A stretch of DNA of 64,000 bases from the NCBI RefSeq assembly GCF_002102255.1, contig NZ_LQPH01000129.1:1-64000 (forward strand), written 5' to 3'. The stretch is from Mycobacterium nebraskense (lineage in GTDB: Bacteria; Actinomycetota; Actinomycetes; Mycobacteriales; Mycobacteriaceae). Made by a program: the position numbers and the translations under genes. The notes beneath the pieces are model-generated. The model ran no database searches, was not told the DNA's origin, and was given only the letters and a program-made list of their open reading frames with translations. Below, one piece after another: positions 1-7,430 of this stretch. The number at the start of each line of letters is the position of its first letter. Position 1 is the first letter of the stretch.

Positions 1-884
1 GACCTCTTTGCCACAAACAGGTTGCCCTGCAAGGGATCCGCCACCCACATCGGCATAATCCGGACATCGGCATAATGGATGAGGCAGCGTTGCCGCAGGG
101 CTTGCGGGAAGACCTGCTCGATGGCGGCGATCAGGCCGCGAGCGCCATCGGAGACGATCAGCAGCGGACACCTCAAGCCCCGGTCGCGCAGATCGGTCAG
201 GAAATCAGCCCAGGCGTCGGTCGACTCCCCGGTGCCGGGGGCCAGGCCCACGAAGACGGGCTTGCCATCGGTGGTGATCCCCCAGGCGGCCAGGACCGGC
301 TCGGCCGGCGAGCCCGGATGCATCCGGAAGAACGAGGCATCCAGGAACAGGTAGTCCAGCATGACGTCATCGAGGCGTCGAGCCGCCCAGCTGTCGTATT
401 CGGTCTTGATGGCTTGACATACTTGCGACACAGTCGATTTCGAGATCGCGGCCTGATCACCGAGTGCATCAGCCAGGGTGGCCTCGACGTCGCGTACCGA
501 CAGTCCACGCACGAATGAGGCGATCACCAGCGACTCGAGCGCGTTGGTCTTGGTGACGTTCTTGCCGAACAGTCGGGAGGCGAACGCAGCGGTCGTGCCG
601 CGCAGCTTGGGACGCTCCAAGGTGACCGGGCCGGCCGTGGTCTTGACCGTGACCGGCCGATAGCCGTTACGCGACCCGGACTGCGCATCCGGTGTCGCTG
701 CGGTGCGCTGGTAGCGGTCACGGCCGAGGAACTCGGTCACTTCGGCCTCCAACGCGGCTTGCATCAGCAACTGTGCGCCAAGGCGGGCCACCTCTTCCAG
801 GATCTCGGGCAACTCACGATCGGAGGCGAACAGCTCGTCGATCTTGGCGCGGACACGGTCAATCGGCAATACTCGTGCAGGCAC
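1..884 (-). CDS. IS256-family transposase, 3' end beyond the window and probably truncated
   Basis: This gene reads from a GTG at 884 (ribosome site AAAGGA at 895-900) to the window edge, about 294 codons. The first ~80 residues carry the usual helical N-terminus (LPEILEEVARLGAQLLMQAA, then EVTEFLGRDRY). The DDE catalytic core follows, with the first Asp in YLFLDASFF and the second in IVSDGARG. After the conserved RQRCLIH the expected arginine-rich continuation is replaced by YADVRIMPMWVADPLQ, unlike the family, and the catalytic Glu region is absent. The change falls at about base 74, on a 13-bp direct repeat (47-59 and 64-76). The protein is probably inactive. Confidence 0.75.
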   Translation of the reverse strand, partial: MPARVLPIDRVRAKIDELFASDRELPEILEEVARLGAQLLMQAALEAEVTEFLGRDRYQRTAATPDAQSGSRNGYRPVTVKTTAGPVTLERPKLRGTTAAFASRLFGKNVTKTNALESLVIASFVRGLSVRDVEATLADALGDQAAISKSTVSQVCQAIKTEYDSWAARRLDDVMLDYLFLDASFFRMHPGSPAEPVLAAWGITTDGKPVFVGLAPGTGESTDAWADFLTDLRDRGLRCPLLIVSDGARGLIAAIEQVFPQALRQRCLIHYADVRIMPMWVADPLQGNLFVAKR

Positions 885-940
885 GGGCGTAGGTCCTTTC
901 TTCGATGACTTGGTAGGTCTCGAAGCAGAACCTACGCCCG
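884..940 (-). promoter_or_regulatory. Inverted repeat in the transposase leader
   Basis: Eleven-base arms CGGGCGTAGGT (884-894) and ACCTACGCCCG (930-940) are perfectly complementary, separated by 35 bases. In minus-strand RNA this hairpin would close over the bases between the ribosome site (895-900) and the GTG start at 884. Similar leader hairpins in other insertion sequences block translation from outside transcripts; the function here is inferred. Confidence 0.45.
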
Positions 941-972
941 GCCCCATTTACACCGGTTTCAGGACACGACCT

Positions 973-1175
973 GTGCCGATGCTGCCAACAACTATCCCCA
1001 TGCTCGCAACGATCGCCGCGATCACATTCGGGAGGTAGAAGGGTGCCGCGCTGAGCGGCGCCGCCGGCGGCGGGTAGTCCGCTAGTGGCCCGACGCCCGG
1101 TGGCGGTCCCCACGGCGTCCCGCCCGGTTGGTGGATGAAGTCCGTATTCTCTTGGTCGTCTCCCGGTGCCCCCAT
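973..1175 (-). pseudogene. Small proline-rich membrane protein gene, interrupted by the insertion sequence
   Basis: Start ATG at 1175, with GGAGG nine bases upstream. The product begins with a hydrophilic Pro/Gly-rich segment (IHQPGGTPWGPPPGVG) followed by the start of a membrane helix (NVIAAIVASMGIVVGSIGT). This layout is common in short mycobacterial membrane proteins, which continue with more helices. Here the reading runs into the insertion-sequence terminus and stops at 948 after GRVLKPV, residues encoded by the element. The rest of the gene would lie beyond the element, outside the window. Confidence 0.55.
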
Positions 1176-1376
1176 ACTCACCGACCTCCGCAGCCGTCGA
1201 CGTTAATCAGCGTCACGCGGGCTCCCGCCGGAACCCTTGGTCCGGGCCCAGGCCCAGGCCCGGCAGGTTTCGCGTCATGCTCGCGAGAGTAAGCCGTGGA
1301 ACGCCGGATTGAGTCGGAACGAGCAATGTCGAATTTGCGACGGGTGCACGCGTGAGTCCCGCGTGGCAGGTCCGGC

Positions 1377-2732
1377 TCACAGCGGTTGCCATTCGGCGGC
1401 GACCTGGATGTACTGCCCGTGACGCGTGATCTCCGGCCAGGCCGCCGGGTCGCCCAAAGGCAGAAGTTGCTCGGCCGCATCGCTGATGGACGTATACCAA
1501 AGACCGTCGCCGCCCCGGTCATCGGCGACGTTGATCGCAACCACGTACTGCCCGTTGATTGTGAAGCGAATGACCGTAAATTGCTCGCGCGTTTGCGCAT
1601 TGCCGCGTTGATCGACCGGAAGCCACGCTCGGACTATCTCGAATCTGCGGACCCGAACATCTAATTCTTGCCACGACATCATCTGGTTGATAGATCCCCA
1701 GTCGCCGGTTGCCGTTGTCTCCCAACGCTGACCGCGCCGTACAGCTGCGTAGTTGTAGTTCCCTCGGGACTTGCTGAACCGCACGACCGAGCCATCAGGG
1801 GGTTCATCGACGATCCGCGGCAAAACGGCGGGCATCGGCGGTATCGGTGTGAGCAGCGACGCCAGCACCCGAAGGTTGTATTGCCTCGGATCCCCCTGCC
1901 CGGCAATGAGATACAAGATTTGCACCGGGTCGCCATTGAGCACCTCATCGGTGGCTTCGTTAGCCTTTACGCCGTCGACGCGGACTTCGGCGGCAACCGC
2001 CGAGCCGGTGATGTCACCCCAGCAGGCTGTCAATAAGCCGCGGTCCTGTAGGTGCCTGATCATTGGTAGAAATCGTTGACTCATCGCCGGGGTGAGTTCC
2101 CCGATGCATTCATCGTCGATGCGAACCTCGACGTATGGCTTCTTGCGGACCTCGGCGGGAAGGTGCTCGTGCAGCGTGACGCAGAAGACCCCATAACCAG
2201 CTGGCGGCACAAACTTCAGCAGAGCATCTGAGTATTGGTCTTCCTTGGTGACCTGAACGATCGATGACTTCGGCAGTAGCGTGTAAGGCACCGTTGGGGG
2301 ATCGTTGAGCGGAAGCGCCTCATTGGGCTTCCCGAGGCGGATACGCACGATCGCGGTGAAATTGTCTGCTGAGTCCCAGCTTTCGTAGTTCTGCGCCCAT
2401 ATCTGGCCCAACGTTATTGGAACCAACCCAGACGCTATGACGCGCCGAACCACTGGGGCCCAGTCCGCCTCATCTGCGGCGTGGAGATATCCCAGCGTTC
2501 GACCGGCCTTCCGCACCGATATAGCCCATTCCCCGCGCGGGCCTTGCGGTTCCGGAATGAGTTCAACGTCCAGGGGGATGGTCTGGCTGCCGTTCGACCA
2601 GTCCTCCGAACACAGACTGCGGATCGCGGGTAGGTGTTCAGGCTCCGTCGTAAGTTCGTATTCGCACCACGATCCCCTACCGCAACTCCACAATCGGTAG
2701 AGCGGCGCCACAAAGCCACTGACAGCATTCAT
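1377..2732 (-). CDS. Conserved hypothetical protein, 451 aa
   Basis: A long reading frame with a good ribosome site (GGGAGGG about nine bases before ATG 2732). I recognise no catalytic motif. The middle (roughly residues 190-260) has the stretch YVEVRIDDECIGELTPAMS followed by LPMIRHLQDRGLLTACWGD, which recalls small-ligand or nucleic-acid-binding domains in other uncharacterised actinobacterial proteins; no function is claimed. There is no signal peptide or membrane segment. Base composition looks less GC-rich than the lipid-metabolism genes further right, in keeping with an accessory region. Confidence 0.75.
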   Translation of the reverse strand: MNAVSGFVAPLYRLWSCGRGSWCEYELTTEPEHLPAIRSLCSEDWSNGSQTIPLDVELIPEPQGPRGEWAISVRKAGRTLGYLHAADEADWAPVVRRVIASGLVPITLGQIWAQNYESWDSADNFTAIVRIRLGKPNEALPLNDPPTVPYTLLPKSSIVQVTKEDQYSDALLKFVPPAGYGVFCVTLHEHLPAEVRKKPYVEVRIDDECIGELTPAMSQRFLPMIRHLQDRGLLTACWGDITGSAVAAEVRVDGVKANEATDEVLNGDPVQILYLIAGQGDPRQYNLRVLASLLTPIPPMPAVLPRIVDEPPDGSVVRFSKSRGNYNYAAVRRGQRWETTATGDWGSINQMMSWQELDVRVRRFEIVRAWLPVDQRGNAQTREQFTVIRFTINGQYVVAINVADDRGGDGLWYTSISDAAEQLLPLGDPAAWPEITRHGQYIQVAAEWQPL

Positions 2733-2872
2733 TGACGGTCACCCTCCCTGCCGCGGACAGTAAACCTGCACCGCCGACACCACCATCGTCTCCGCCTTCC
2801 CTGGTGTCAGGCTCGCGTTGTTGCGCGACGCCAATGCCTCGGCGGCAGCATCGGAGTGCCCGGTTGCCGGCG

Positions 2873-3163
2873 TCAGTGCAGCGTGTCCGGGCATAGCTCG
2901 TGCTGGGCAGCGTCGATCACTCCGCGCAGGTCGAAATACACGATCGGGTTCGCGTCTATGATCTGTTGCGGCGTCATGCCATTGTGCAGTTGGGTGCACA
3001 CTTGGACTCCACGACTGATCCTGACGGCGTCATTAATTCCCGGCACGAATGTTCCCTGGTCGTTGAGGTATCGGATATAGCTGTCGCCGTCAGCGTGGGC
3101 TGGCGCCGCGCCCATTAAGGCGCCGCCGACCGCGACGACTAGTAGTGCGGTCAGTCGAAGCAT
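2873..3163 (-). CDS. DUF732-family secreted protein, 96 aa
   Basis: Start ATG 3163 has GGGGGA just upstream. Residues 1-24 form a signal peptide (MLRLTALLVV, cleavage after APAHA). The mature part has the small helical DUF732 pattern: DSYIRYLNDQG, then a Cys-containing VQVCTQLHNGMTPQQII and a second Cys near the end (HELCPDTLH), probably a disulfide pair. DUF732 proteins are common small exported proteins of mycobacteria with no assigned function. Confidence 0.8.
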   Translation of the reverse strand: MLRLTALLVVAVGGALMGAAPAHADGDSYIRYLNDQGTFVPGINDAVRISRGVQVCTQLHNGMTPQQIIDANPIVYFDLRGVIDAAQHELCPDTLH

Positions 3164-3365
3164 GTTCCCCCACCAATCTTGCGTCGATCAGGTTCCTAAG
3201 CCCGCTTCGTGACGTTGCCCGATTCGTCGATGGGAGCGTAAACGCTTCCGCGTGCACCTACAGCCGGATTTGTGAAATTCGCCCACACGGCCGACCCGGC
3301 GCGGATACATTCGTGGCCTCGGGCATCGGGGGAACATATCCGCGTCAAATCAACGGAGTTAAGTC

Positions 3366-3617
3366 ATGTCTCGTCTCACCAAGATCATCGCTGCCCCGGC
3401 CGCGATGACCGCGGCTCTTTTAGCCTTCGCCCCGCTCTCGCCGATGAGCCCGTTGCCATCGTGCGGCGGCTACATCAACGTCGACGGTAACTGCGTGCCA
3501 TCGCCTGATCACACACGAAGCAGCCTCCCCGACAATGACGGGACGTACAGCCACTCCGAAAACAAGCAAGGATCGGGTTCCTGGCACGGCGGCACTGGTA
3601 AGTCGTCGAAGAGATAG
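3366..3617 (+). CDS. Small secreted protein, 83 aa
   Basis: ATG 3366 follows GGAG at seven-base spacing. Residues 1-30 resemble a signal peptide (AAPAAMTAALLAFAPLSPM). The mature region has two cysteines in SCGGYINVDGNCVPSP and a Ser/Gly/His-rich hydrophilic tail. The Cys-bounded GYxNVDGNC segment appears in other short mycobacterial exported proteins as far as I recall. Function unknown. A probable terminator follows at 3691-3730. Confidence 0.6.
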   Translation: MSRLTKIIAAPAAMTAALLAFAPLSPMSPLPSCGGYINVDGNCVPSPDHTRSSLPDNDGTYSHSENKQGSGSWHGGTGKSSKR

Positions 3618-3690
3618 TTCACGTGGTCACGGGCCTCTTCGACACACAACGGGCACCACATGACCATGCTTGCATCACACCAATACGCGG

Positions 3691-3730
3691 CTCGAAAAGT
3701 GTTGTAACACAATCGGATTCGAGTTTTTTT
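3691..3730 (+). terminator. Intrinsic terminator with U-tract
   Basis: CTCGAA (3691-3696) pairs with TTCGAG (3718-3723), enclosing a second small hairpin GTGTT-GT-AACAC (3699-3710), and seven T residues follow at 3724-3730. U-tract terminators are uncommon in mycobacteria, so this one is notable. It lies about 75 bases after the 3366-3617 gene. Confidence 0.55.
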
Positions 3731-3741
3731 GTAGGACGTTT

Positions 3742-3759
3742 CCTGACCTGTCGGTCAGG
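3742..3759. terminator. Short hairpin between converging genes
   Basis: CCTGACC (3742-3748) and GGTCAGG (3753-3759) form a perfect seven-base stem with loop TGTC and no U-tract. It sits between the plus-strand gene ending at 3617 and the minus-strand gene ending at 3865, so it could help end transcription of either. Confidence 0.3.
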
Positions 3760-3864
3760 GCTGATCTACCTACCACAATTTTCCACAAAAAAGCGAAATC
3801 GGCTCGGCCGCAAACGTTTCACGCATCGTTGGATCGGGCGAAAATCGTTGCGATACGCTAAGAT

Positions 3865-4302
3865 TCATGCCGAAACGGGTGTAAACGACCACTCATCGGT
3901 GGCGCGGTCAAAATGGCTCGGAGCTGGGATCTGCCCGAGATACTTCGGGCAGTACGCCCCTATGCTGGCGCCGACAAAGAATCCGGTATGGAACTCGTCC
4001 AGGTTGCTGTTGGTTAGCACGTCCTGGTTATTCATCACGTCCTGGAGGACCTGGACCGGCGTCTCGCCCTGATCAAGTTCTGCGCAGACTAGATGGGCGG
4101 CGGCGATCATGACTTGCGGTGATGCGAACGTGATGCCTTGAGAAGTCAGCGCGGTCAGGAACTTGGCATCGGCATCGGCAGGGTCGGCATGAGCGGTCGA
4201 AGTTGCCGCTCCCGGAGGGCCCAGCAGCGCGACGGTCAGTGCAACGCAGGCAGCTAAGGGTGGTAACAGTCGACTGGCTGCGTGGACATGGGCGGTTGTC
4301 AT
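3865..4302 (-). CDS. DUF732-like secreted protein, 145 aa
   Basis: The start is taken at ATG 4302 because a signal peptide follows directly: MTTAHVHAASRLLPPLAACV, a hydrophobic core, and a likely cleavage after TAHA. The frame is open up to 4407, but that extension is charged and would bury the signal. The mature part has DUF732 features: DAKFLTALTSQGITF, a Cys in AAHLVCAEL, GETPVQVLQDVM, and a C-terminal FVGASIGAYCPKYLGQ. It is longer than the relative at 2873-3163. Exported, function unknown. Confidence 0.75.
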   Translation of the reverse strand: MTTAHVHAASRLLPPLAACVALTVALLGPPGAATSTAHADPADADAKFLTALTSQGITFASPQVMIAAAHLVCAELDQGETPVQVLQDVMNNQDVLTNSNLDEFHTGFFVGASIGAYCPKYLGQIPAPSHFDRATDEWSFTPVSA

Positions 4303-4652
4303 TTCTGCACCTGCCGTCGAGTAAGGAGCGCCATTGCGTTTCGGCAAGTCAAATGTGCGAATCTTGACCACGGCTAGTGTCGAAAGTCCCCTGAGCAGCA
4401 CCCTCAAGCGTGCCGCTCATGGCGATTTGTACGGTAAAAGCTCAAGACCGGGCCCCGCCAGACTCGTGCAACAGTCCCAGAGTCCGTACAAACTGCGAGG
4501 CTCCTGACCGCTAGCGGTCGCGACTGGTGGCTGGGAAAAAACCGGCCCCCAGGCGGGCCTGCGCGTCGGCGGCCAGTGTCGTTTTCGCGTTGACCCACGT
4601 TTCAAGATTCTGCCGTCGCCGCTCGGATCACATGTTCGCGAGAGCCAGGCTC
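4303..4652. other. Gene-free stretch
   Basis: 350 bases between two minus-strand genes. It must contain the promoter of the DUF732-like gene. I see no convincing coding sequence, clean hairpin or repeat; the small open frames here lack a ribosome site and have unnatural composition. Confidence 0.5.
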
Positions 4653-5183
4653 TCAGCTGCCGGATTGGATGGGCGGCTCTGTAGTCGTCCACGTGGAGTA
4701 CAGCCATACGTTGATCTGCCAGATGTTCTCCCCGAGCACCGGATAGGCCTGGTTGACGAATTCGATCAGGCTATTGGTGATCGCCTGGGCCATCGCTCGT
4801 ATAGGGAATTTCTTATGGGTTAGGCGCTTGGTCGTCAGGTGGGCCAGCTGCTTATTGATGCGAACCCTCACGGACAGGCCATCGATGTCTGGCAGCGTGG
4901 CCAGGGGCCTGGCGGCCGTCCAGGTCTCGATGAGATGGCCGGCCCAGAAGTCGTCAGAGCCCTCTGCTGGTTTGCTGCCTAGGAAGTCGTCGAGCAGTCG
5001 GGCGTGCAGCAGGAATGCCTCGAATGCTGTGTTGCGCCGGATCCGTTCTGGGTGATCGCGGGGCAGGTTGAGGATGTCGGGTCTATCGCGTTCTGTGAAT
5101 TCGGCGAGTGCTCCGTAGAACTGGGCGACTTCGTGCTCGAGGTGGTCGAGCATCTTGTGGCGTGATCGGCTCTCGTTCCTCAT
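4653..5183 (-). CDS. HEPN-like hypothetical protein downstream of hicAB, 176 aa
   Basis: A soluble, mostly helical protein. Key stretch: FEAFLLHARLLDDFLGS (residues ~55-71), then SVRVRINKQLAHLTTKR (~103-119). The second contains R-x6-H (RINKQLAH), which fits the R-x4-6-H signature of HEPN ribonucleases, and the hydrophobic helix before it also suits a HEPN fold. This is pattern recognition, not an alignment. The gene begins 15 bases after hicB ends and runs in the same direction, so it is probably the third gene of the toxin-antitoxin operon. No strong ribosome site precedes ATG 5183, so translational coupling is possible. Confidence 0.55.
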   Translation of the reverse strand: MRNESRSRHKMLDHLEHEVAQFYGALAEFTERDRPDILNLPRDHPERIRRNTAFEAFLLHARLLDDFLGSKPAEGSDDFWAGHLIETWTAARPLATLPDIDGLSVRVRINKQLAHLTTKRLTHKKFPIRAMAQAITNSLIEFVNQAYPVLGENIWQINVWLYSTWTTTEPPIQSGS

Positions 5184-5198
5184 TCGAGCAGCAAGGCG

Positions 5199-5594
5199 TC
5201 AGGCGTTGGCGAGTTGACTGACGCGTTGGGGTGAGATGTCGAGGAGTTCGGCAATATCGCGGACGGGAACGCCGTAGGTGACGAGCCAGTGCGTGAATTC
5301 TTGGGCGTCACGGGTGACTTGACGTTCGAGCTCCTGGGCGTGGGCGCGGCGATTGCGGATATCGCGGGCGGCCGCGAGTAACTCGCGGAACTCGGGTTGT
5401 TCCATGCGGACGCTGGCGGTTTCGACCTTGACTTGGTCATAGGGGATACCGCGATCGAGTGAAATGTATTCGCGGGCCATGGTTTCGGCTTCGGCGAGGC
5501 GGCGTGCTTGGGTGAGGCCGTCGATTTCAGGGATGGCGACCATCCACCAGCGGCCCTCTCGTGTGATTTCGATTTTGAAGTGGTGGTGCATCAT
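5199..5594 (-). CDS. hicB: HicB-family antitoxin
   Basis: 131 aa starting at ATG 5594, which overlaps the hicA stop codon (ATGA). The N-terminal half is the partly degraded RNase H-like HicB fold (FKIEITREGRWWMVAIPEID, GLTQARRLAEAETMAREYIS). The C-terminus is a helix-turn-helix (VPVRDIAELLDISPQRVSQL, ~residues 108-127), which lets HicB bind its own operator. It neutralises HicA by direct binding. Overlapping genes keep the ratio fixed. The frame extends upstream to 5705, but that part is hicA in another frame. Confidence 0.85.
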   Translation of the reverse strand: MMHHHFKIEITREGRWWMVAIPEIDGLTQARRLAEAETMAREYISLDRGIPYDQVKVETASVRMEQPEFRELLAAARDIRNRRAHAQELERQVTRDAQEFTHWLVTYGVPVRDIAELLDISPQRVSQLANA

Positions 5595-5794
5595 TGGTTC
5601 CTTTGGCTCTGCTCGATGGCGTTGTTCACCTGGCGGACGACCCCCGGCGAAATAACGCGGTGCCCGTCCGGGATGGTCACGCTGACTCCGCTGCGGTGGG
5701 TCCACTTGGTGTGACTGCCCTTAGCGTCGGTCGGCGTGAAGCTGGCGTGTTTGAGTCGTTTGATGATGGACCGAGTTGGTTCTTCACTGACCAC
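5591..5794 (-). CDS. hicA: HicA-family mRNA interferase toxin
   Basis: 67 aa from GTG 5794. It shows the double-stranded-RNA-binding-like HicA pattern: SIIKRLKHASF, then KGSHTKWTHRSG with the catalytic His at residue 28, then SVTIPDGHRVISPGVVRQVN. HicA cleaves mRNA when freed from HicB. There is no room for a ribosome site between the predicted promoter and the GTG, so the transcript is probably leaderless, which mycobacteria translate well. Toxin before antitoxin is the normal hicAB order. Confidence 0.85.
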   Translation of the reverse strand: MVSEEPTRSIIKRLKHASFTPTDAKGSHTKWTHRSGVSVTIPDGHRVISPGVVRQVNNAIEQSQRNQ

Positions 5795-5831
5795 GATCCT
5801 AGTCTAGGATGCTTGACTACTTCTAGTCAAG
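5795..5831 (-). promoter_or_regulatory. hicA promoter with two palindromic operators
   Basis: On the minus strand a -35 element TTGACT (complement of 5825-5830) and a -10 element TAGACT (complement of 5801-5806) are 18 bases apart, placing the start of transcription at or next to the GTG at 5794. Two perfect inverted repeats cover the elements: ATCCTAG-T-CTAGGAT (5796-5810) over the -10 and CTTGACTA-CTTC-TAGTCAAG (5812-5831) over the -35. These are good candidates for HicB binding and autoregulation. Confidence 0.65.
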
Positions 5832-5933
5832 TATGATAGACAAAAAAGTCGGCAGGTCAAAGCCGGTTTCAGAGCCAGTTACGGAGCCGCAGAGAGCTGT
5901 CGGAGAGCTGTAGACCCACACGTGGAGGACAGG

Positions 5934-6116
5934 ATGCCCAGCAATGGAGTGACCAGAGCAAAGCCATACAAATGCAGTGGAAGTGGGCTGTCGGTGGGCG
6001 ATCCCGCGCCACAGCAGCTGAATTGCCCGAGATGCGGACGCACTGTCAACGTCGAGCAGACATCAGGCGGGTTCGTCATCCGAGAACATCAGAGGATCGT
6101 GAAGGGCGCACGGTGA
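5934..6116 (+). CDS. Small zinc-ribbon-like protein, 60 aa
   Basis: ATG 5934 is preferred over the in-frame GTG 5922 because GGAGGA lies five bases before it. The protein has CPRCGRTV followed by VEQTSGGFVIREHQRIVKG; a further Cys lies upstream (YKCSGSG). One CxxC is clear, so a minimal zinc site is likely but not proven. Function unknown. Confidence 0.5.
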   Translation: MPSNGVTRAKPYKCSGSGLSVGDPAPQQLNCPRCGRTVNVEQTSGGFVIREHQRIVKGAR

Positions 6117-6185
6117 TGTGCCGTTCAACGCGCAAAGGTGGCGGCGCGGTTCCGCGGCCGCAGGCCTGCGCCGCGGGTCCGCGCC

Positions 6186-6479
6186 TTATTGCGGCGGTCG
6201 GCATCTCCTGACGACCGGGTCCCACCACCAACCGTTGCCGCACGCGAAGGGCGGTCCTACCATCGGCGGTCGGCATATGTTGACGTACGGGTCCCACCAC
6301 CAACCGTTGTCGCAGGGTACGACTGTTGGCTGGCACACATTGTTCACCGGATCCCACCATGAGCCGGCGTCGCAGTCTGCGAAACTCACTGCGGGCGTGG
6401 CGATTGCCCCGATCGAGAACGACACGAGCGGCGCCGCAATGGCGAACGCCATGACCGCCATGCGGCGAAGCATTCTCAT
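6186..6479 (-). CDS. Secreted protein with three Cys-WWDP-Cys repeats, 97 aa
   Basis: ATG 6479 follows GGGAGG. Residues 1-35 are a signal peptide (MRMLRRMAVMAFAIAAPLVS, cleavage near VSFA). The mature part has three tandem units: CDAGSWWDPVNNVCQP, CDNGWWWDPYVNICRP and CGNGWWWDPVVRRCRP, each with two cysteines about 12 residues apart and probably one disulfide per unit. The tryptophan-rich loops suggest binding to a surface or ligand. Function unknown. Confidence 0.75.
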   Translation of the reverse strand: MRMLRRMAVMAFAIAAPLVSFSIGAIATPAVSFADCDAGSWWDPVNNVCQPTVVPCDNGWWWDPYVNICRPPMVGPPFACGNGWWWDPVVRRCRPPQ

Positions 6480-6503
6480 CGGAACCTCCCGAAGTCAGGC
6501 TGA

Positions 6504-6671
6504 CTAGCCTGCGTCCGGCCGGTTCTCCTTGCACTGTGCAATCCAGCAGCTAGGCCCACGGCGACTGATCTCCTGCACGGTACCGCCCAGGTTCTTCTCC
6601 AAGACCTGGTAATACTCCGGCTGCCCGCAATGCGGGCAGTCCGTGCCGGTGTATTGGTGGAAATAGGACAT
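6504..6671 (-). CDS. Tiny zinc-binding protein, 55 aa
   Basis: Read directly on the minus strand from ATG 6671. The product starts MSYFHQYTGTDCPHCGQPEY and later has PSCWIAQCKENRP, giving a CxxC and a C-x4-C pair that could hold one zinc ion. The ribosome site is weak; it may be coupled to the gene ending at 6699. Composition and motif pattern support a real gene, but it is short. Confidence 0.5.
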   Translation of the reverse strand: MSYFHQYTGTDCPHCGQPEYYQVLEKNLGGTVQEISRRGPSCWIAQCKENRPDAG

Positions 6672-6698
6672 CACTGTCGATGCTACGTCGGGTCGCGG

Positions 6699-7138
6699 CT
6701 ATTCCTGGTTGAGCCGGTCGAATTCGTCGGCCGCCTCAACGAGCAGGGCGGCCAGCCTCCGGGCGCCGGTGCTGGTGAGGCTGGCGCCGTCGTGCGCCAG
6801 ATAGATCGAGATGAGGCGGGTGTAGCTGCCGTCGTGTTCTTGGCGGCCGTCGATGTCGATGGCCATTTCGGGCTCGCCGTACTCAGCCACAGCAGGGAGC
6901 GGGACCAGCCGCCGGCCGTGTTCTGTTCCCAGTTGCCCACTTTGGCGCCGGCTGGGATCGGTACATCGGCGTAGGCGATGTCGGTGAGCCGCGCATCGAT
7001 GTGGTCGCGGGCGAAGTCAAGCAGTATCTCGGCTGGCATGTGCTCGTCTTGCTCGAAGTGTTCGAGGGTGGCCCGCTGTTCGGGTGTGAGCTGGTCGGCG
7101 AGGTCGCGCCAGGTGGTCGCGGTGTTGTCGGGGGTCAT
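6699..7138 (-). pseudogene. Frameshifted hypothetical gene (DUF6907-like C-terminus)
   Basis: The first part (7138 to about 6890) reads sensibly: TWRDLADQLTPEQRATLEHF, ending in KVGNWEQNTAGGWSRS. The same frame then turns into Ser/Thr/Pro-rich nonsense, while the -1 frame continues naturally: VAEYGEPEMAIDIDGRQ, then SIYLAHDGASLTSTGARRLA and LLVEAADEFDRLNQE to a stop at 6699. The LTSTGARRLAALLVEAADEFD ending resembles the C-terminus of actinobacterial DUF6907 proteins. The shift lies at about 6888-6900. Either a real mutation or an assembly error would explain it. Confidence 0.6.
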
Positions 7139-7240
7139 GGGTGTTCCTTTCGGGTTGCTGCCCGAGGAACTGGGGAGTTCACGCCGAGTTCACGCTGTCC
7201 GGGATTCGGTTTAAAAACCGCCTCTGACGTGCAAAAACTC

Positions 7241-7315
7241 TGGTGCGCGATACTGGGATTGAACCAGTGACCTCTTCCGTGTCAGGGAAGCGCTCTCCCG
7301 CTGAGCTAATCGCGC
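7241..7315 (-). tRNA. tRNA-Val (anticodon GAC)
   Basis: Acceptor arms GCGCGAT and ATCGCGC pair perfectly, the anticodon arm CTTCC-CTGACAC-GGAAG presents GAC, and the T arm holds GGTTCAATCC. The 3' CCA is encoded (7241-7243 on the complement). Confidence 0.95.
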
Positions 7316-7328
7316 CGGGGTCAAAAGC

Positions 7329-7402
7329 TGGAGGTGGAGACGGGAATCGAACCCGTGTGCACGGCTTTGCAGGCCGTTGCCTCACCACTCGGCCACTCCA
7401 CC
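7329..7402 (-). tRNA. tRNA-Cys (anticodon GCA)
   Basis: Acceptor arms GGTGGAG and CTCCACC pair, the anticodon loop CTGCAAA presents GCA, the T arm has GGTTCGATTCC, the discriminator base is T as expected for Cys, and CCA is encoded. Confidence 0.95.
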
Positions 7403-7430
7403 GCTGGGATTGATGCCACTTGCACCTTCG

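Larger units (their letters stand above)
1..972 (-). mobile_element. Partial IS256-family insertion sequence
   Basis: The segment carries a Mutator/IS256-type transposase on the minus strand. Its upstream end is placed near base 972, because the gene beyond (973-1175) loses its normal sequence exactly there; the terminal stretch at about 943-972 contains TTTACACCGGTTTCAGGACA and probably forms the terminal inverted repeat. The other end is not in the window. Family-like coding stops at about base 75, so the copy seems internally broken. The second terminal repeat and the target duplication cannot be seen, so the boundaries are approximate. Confidence 0.75.
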
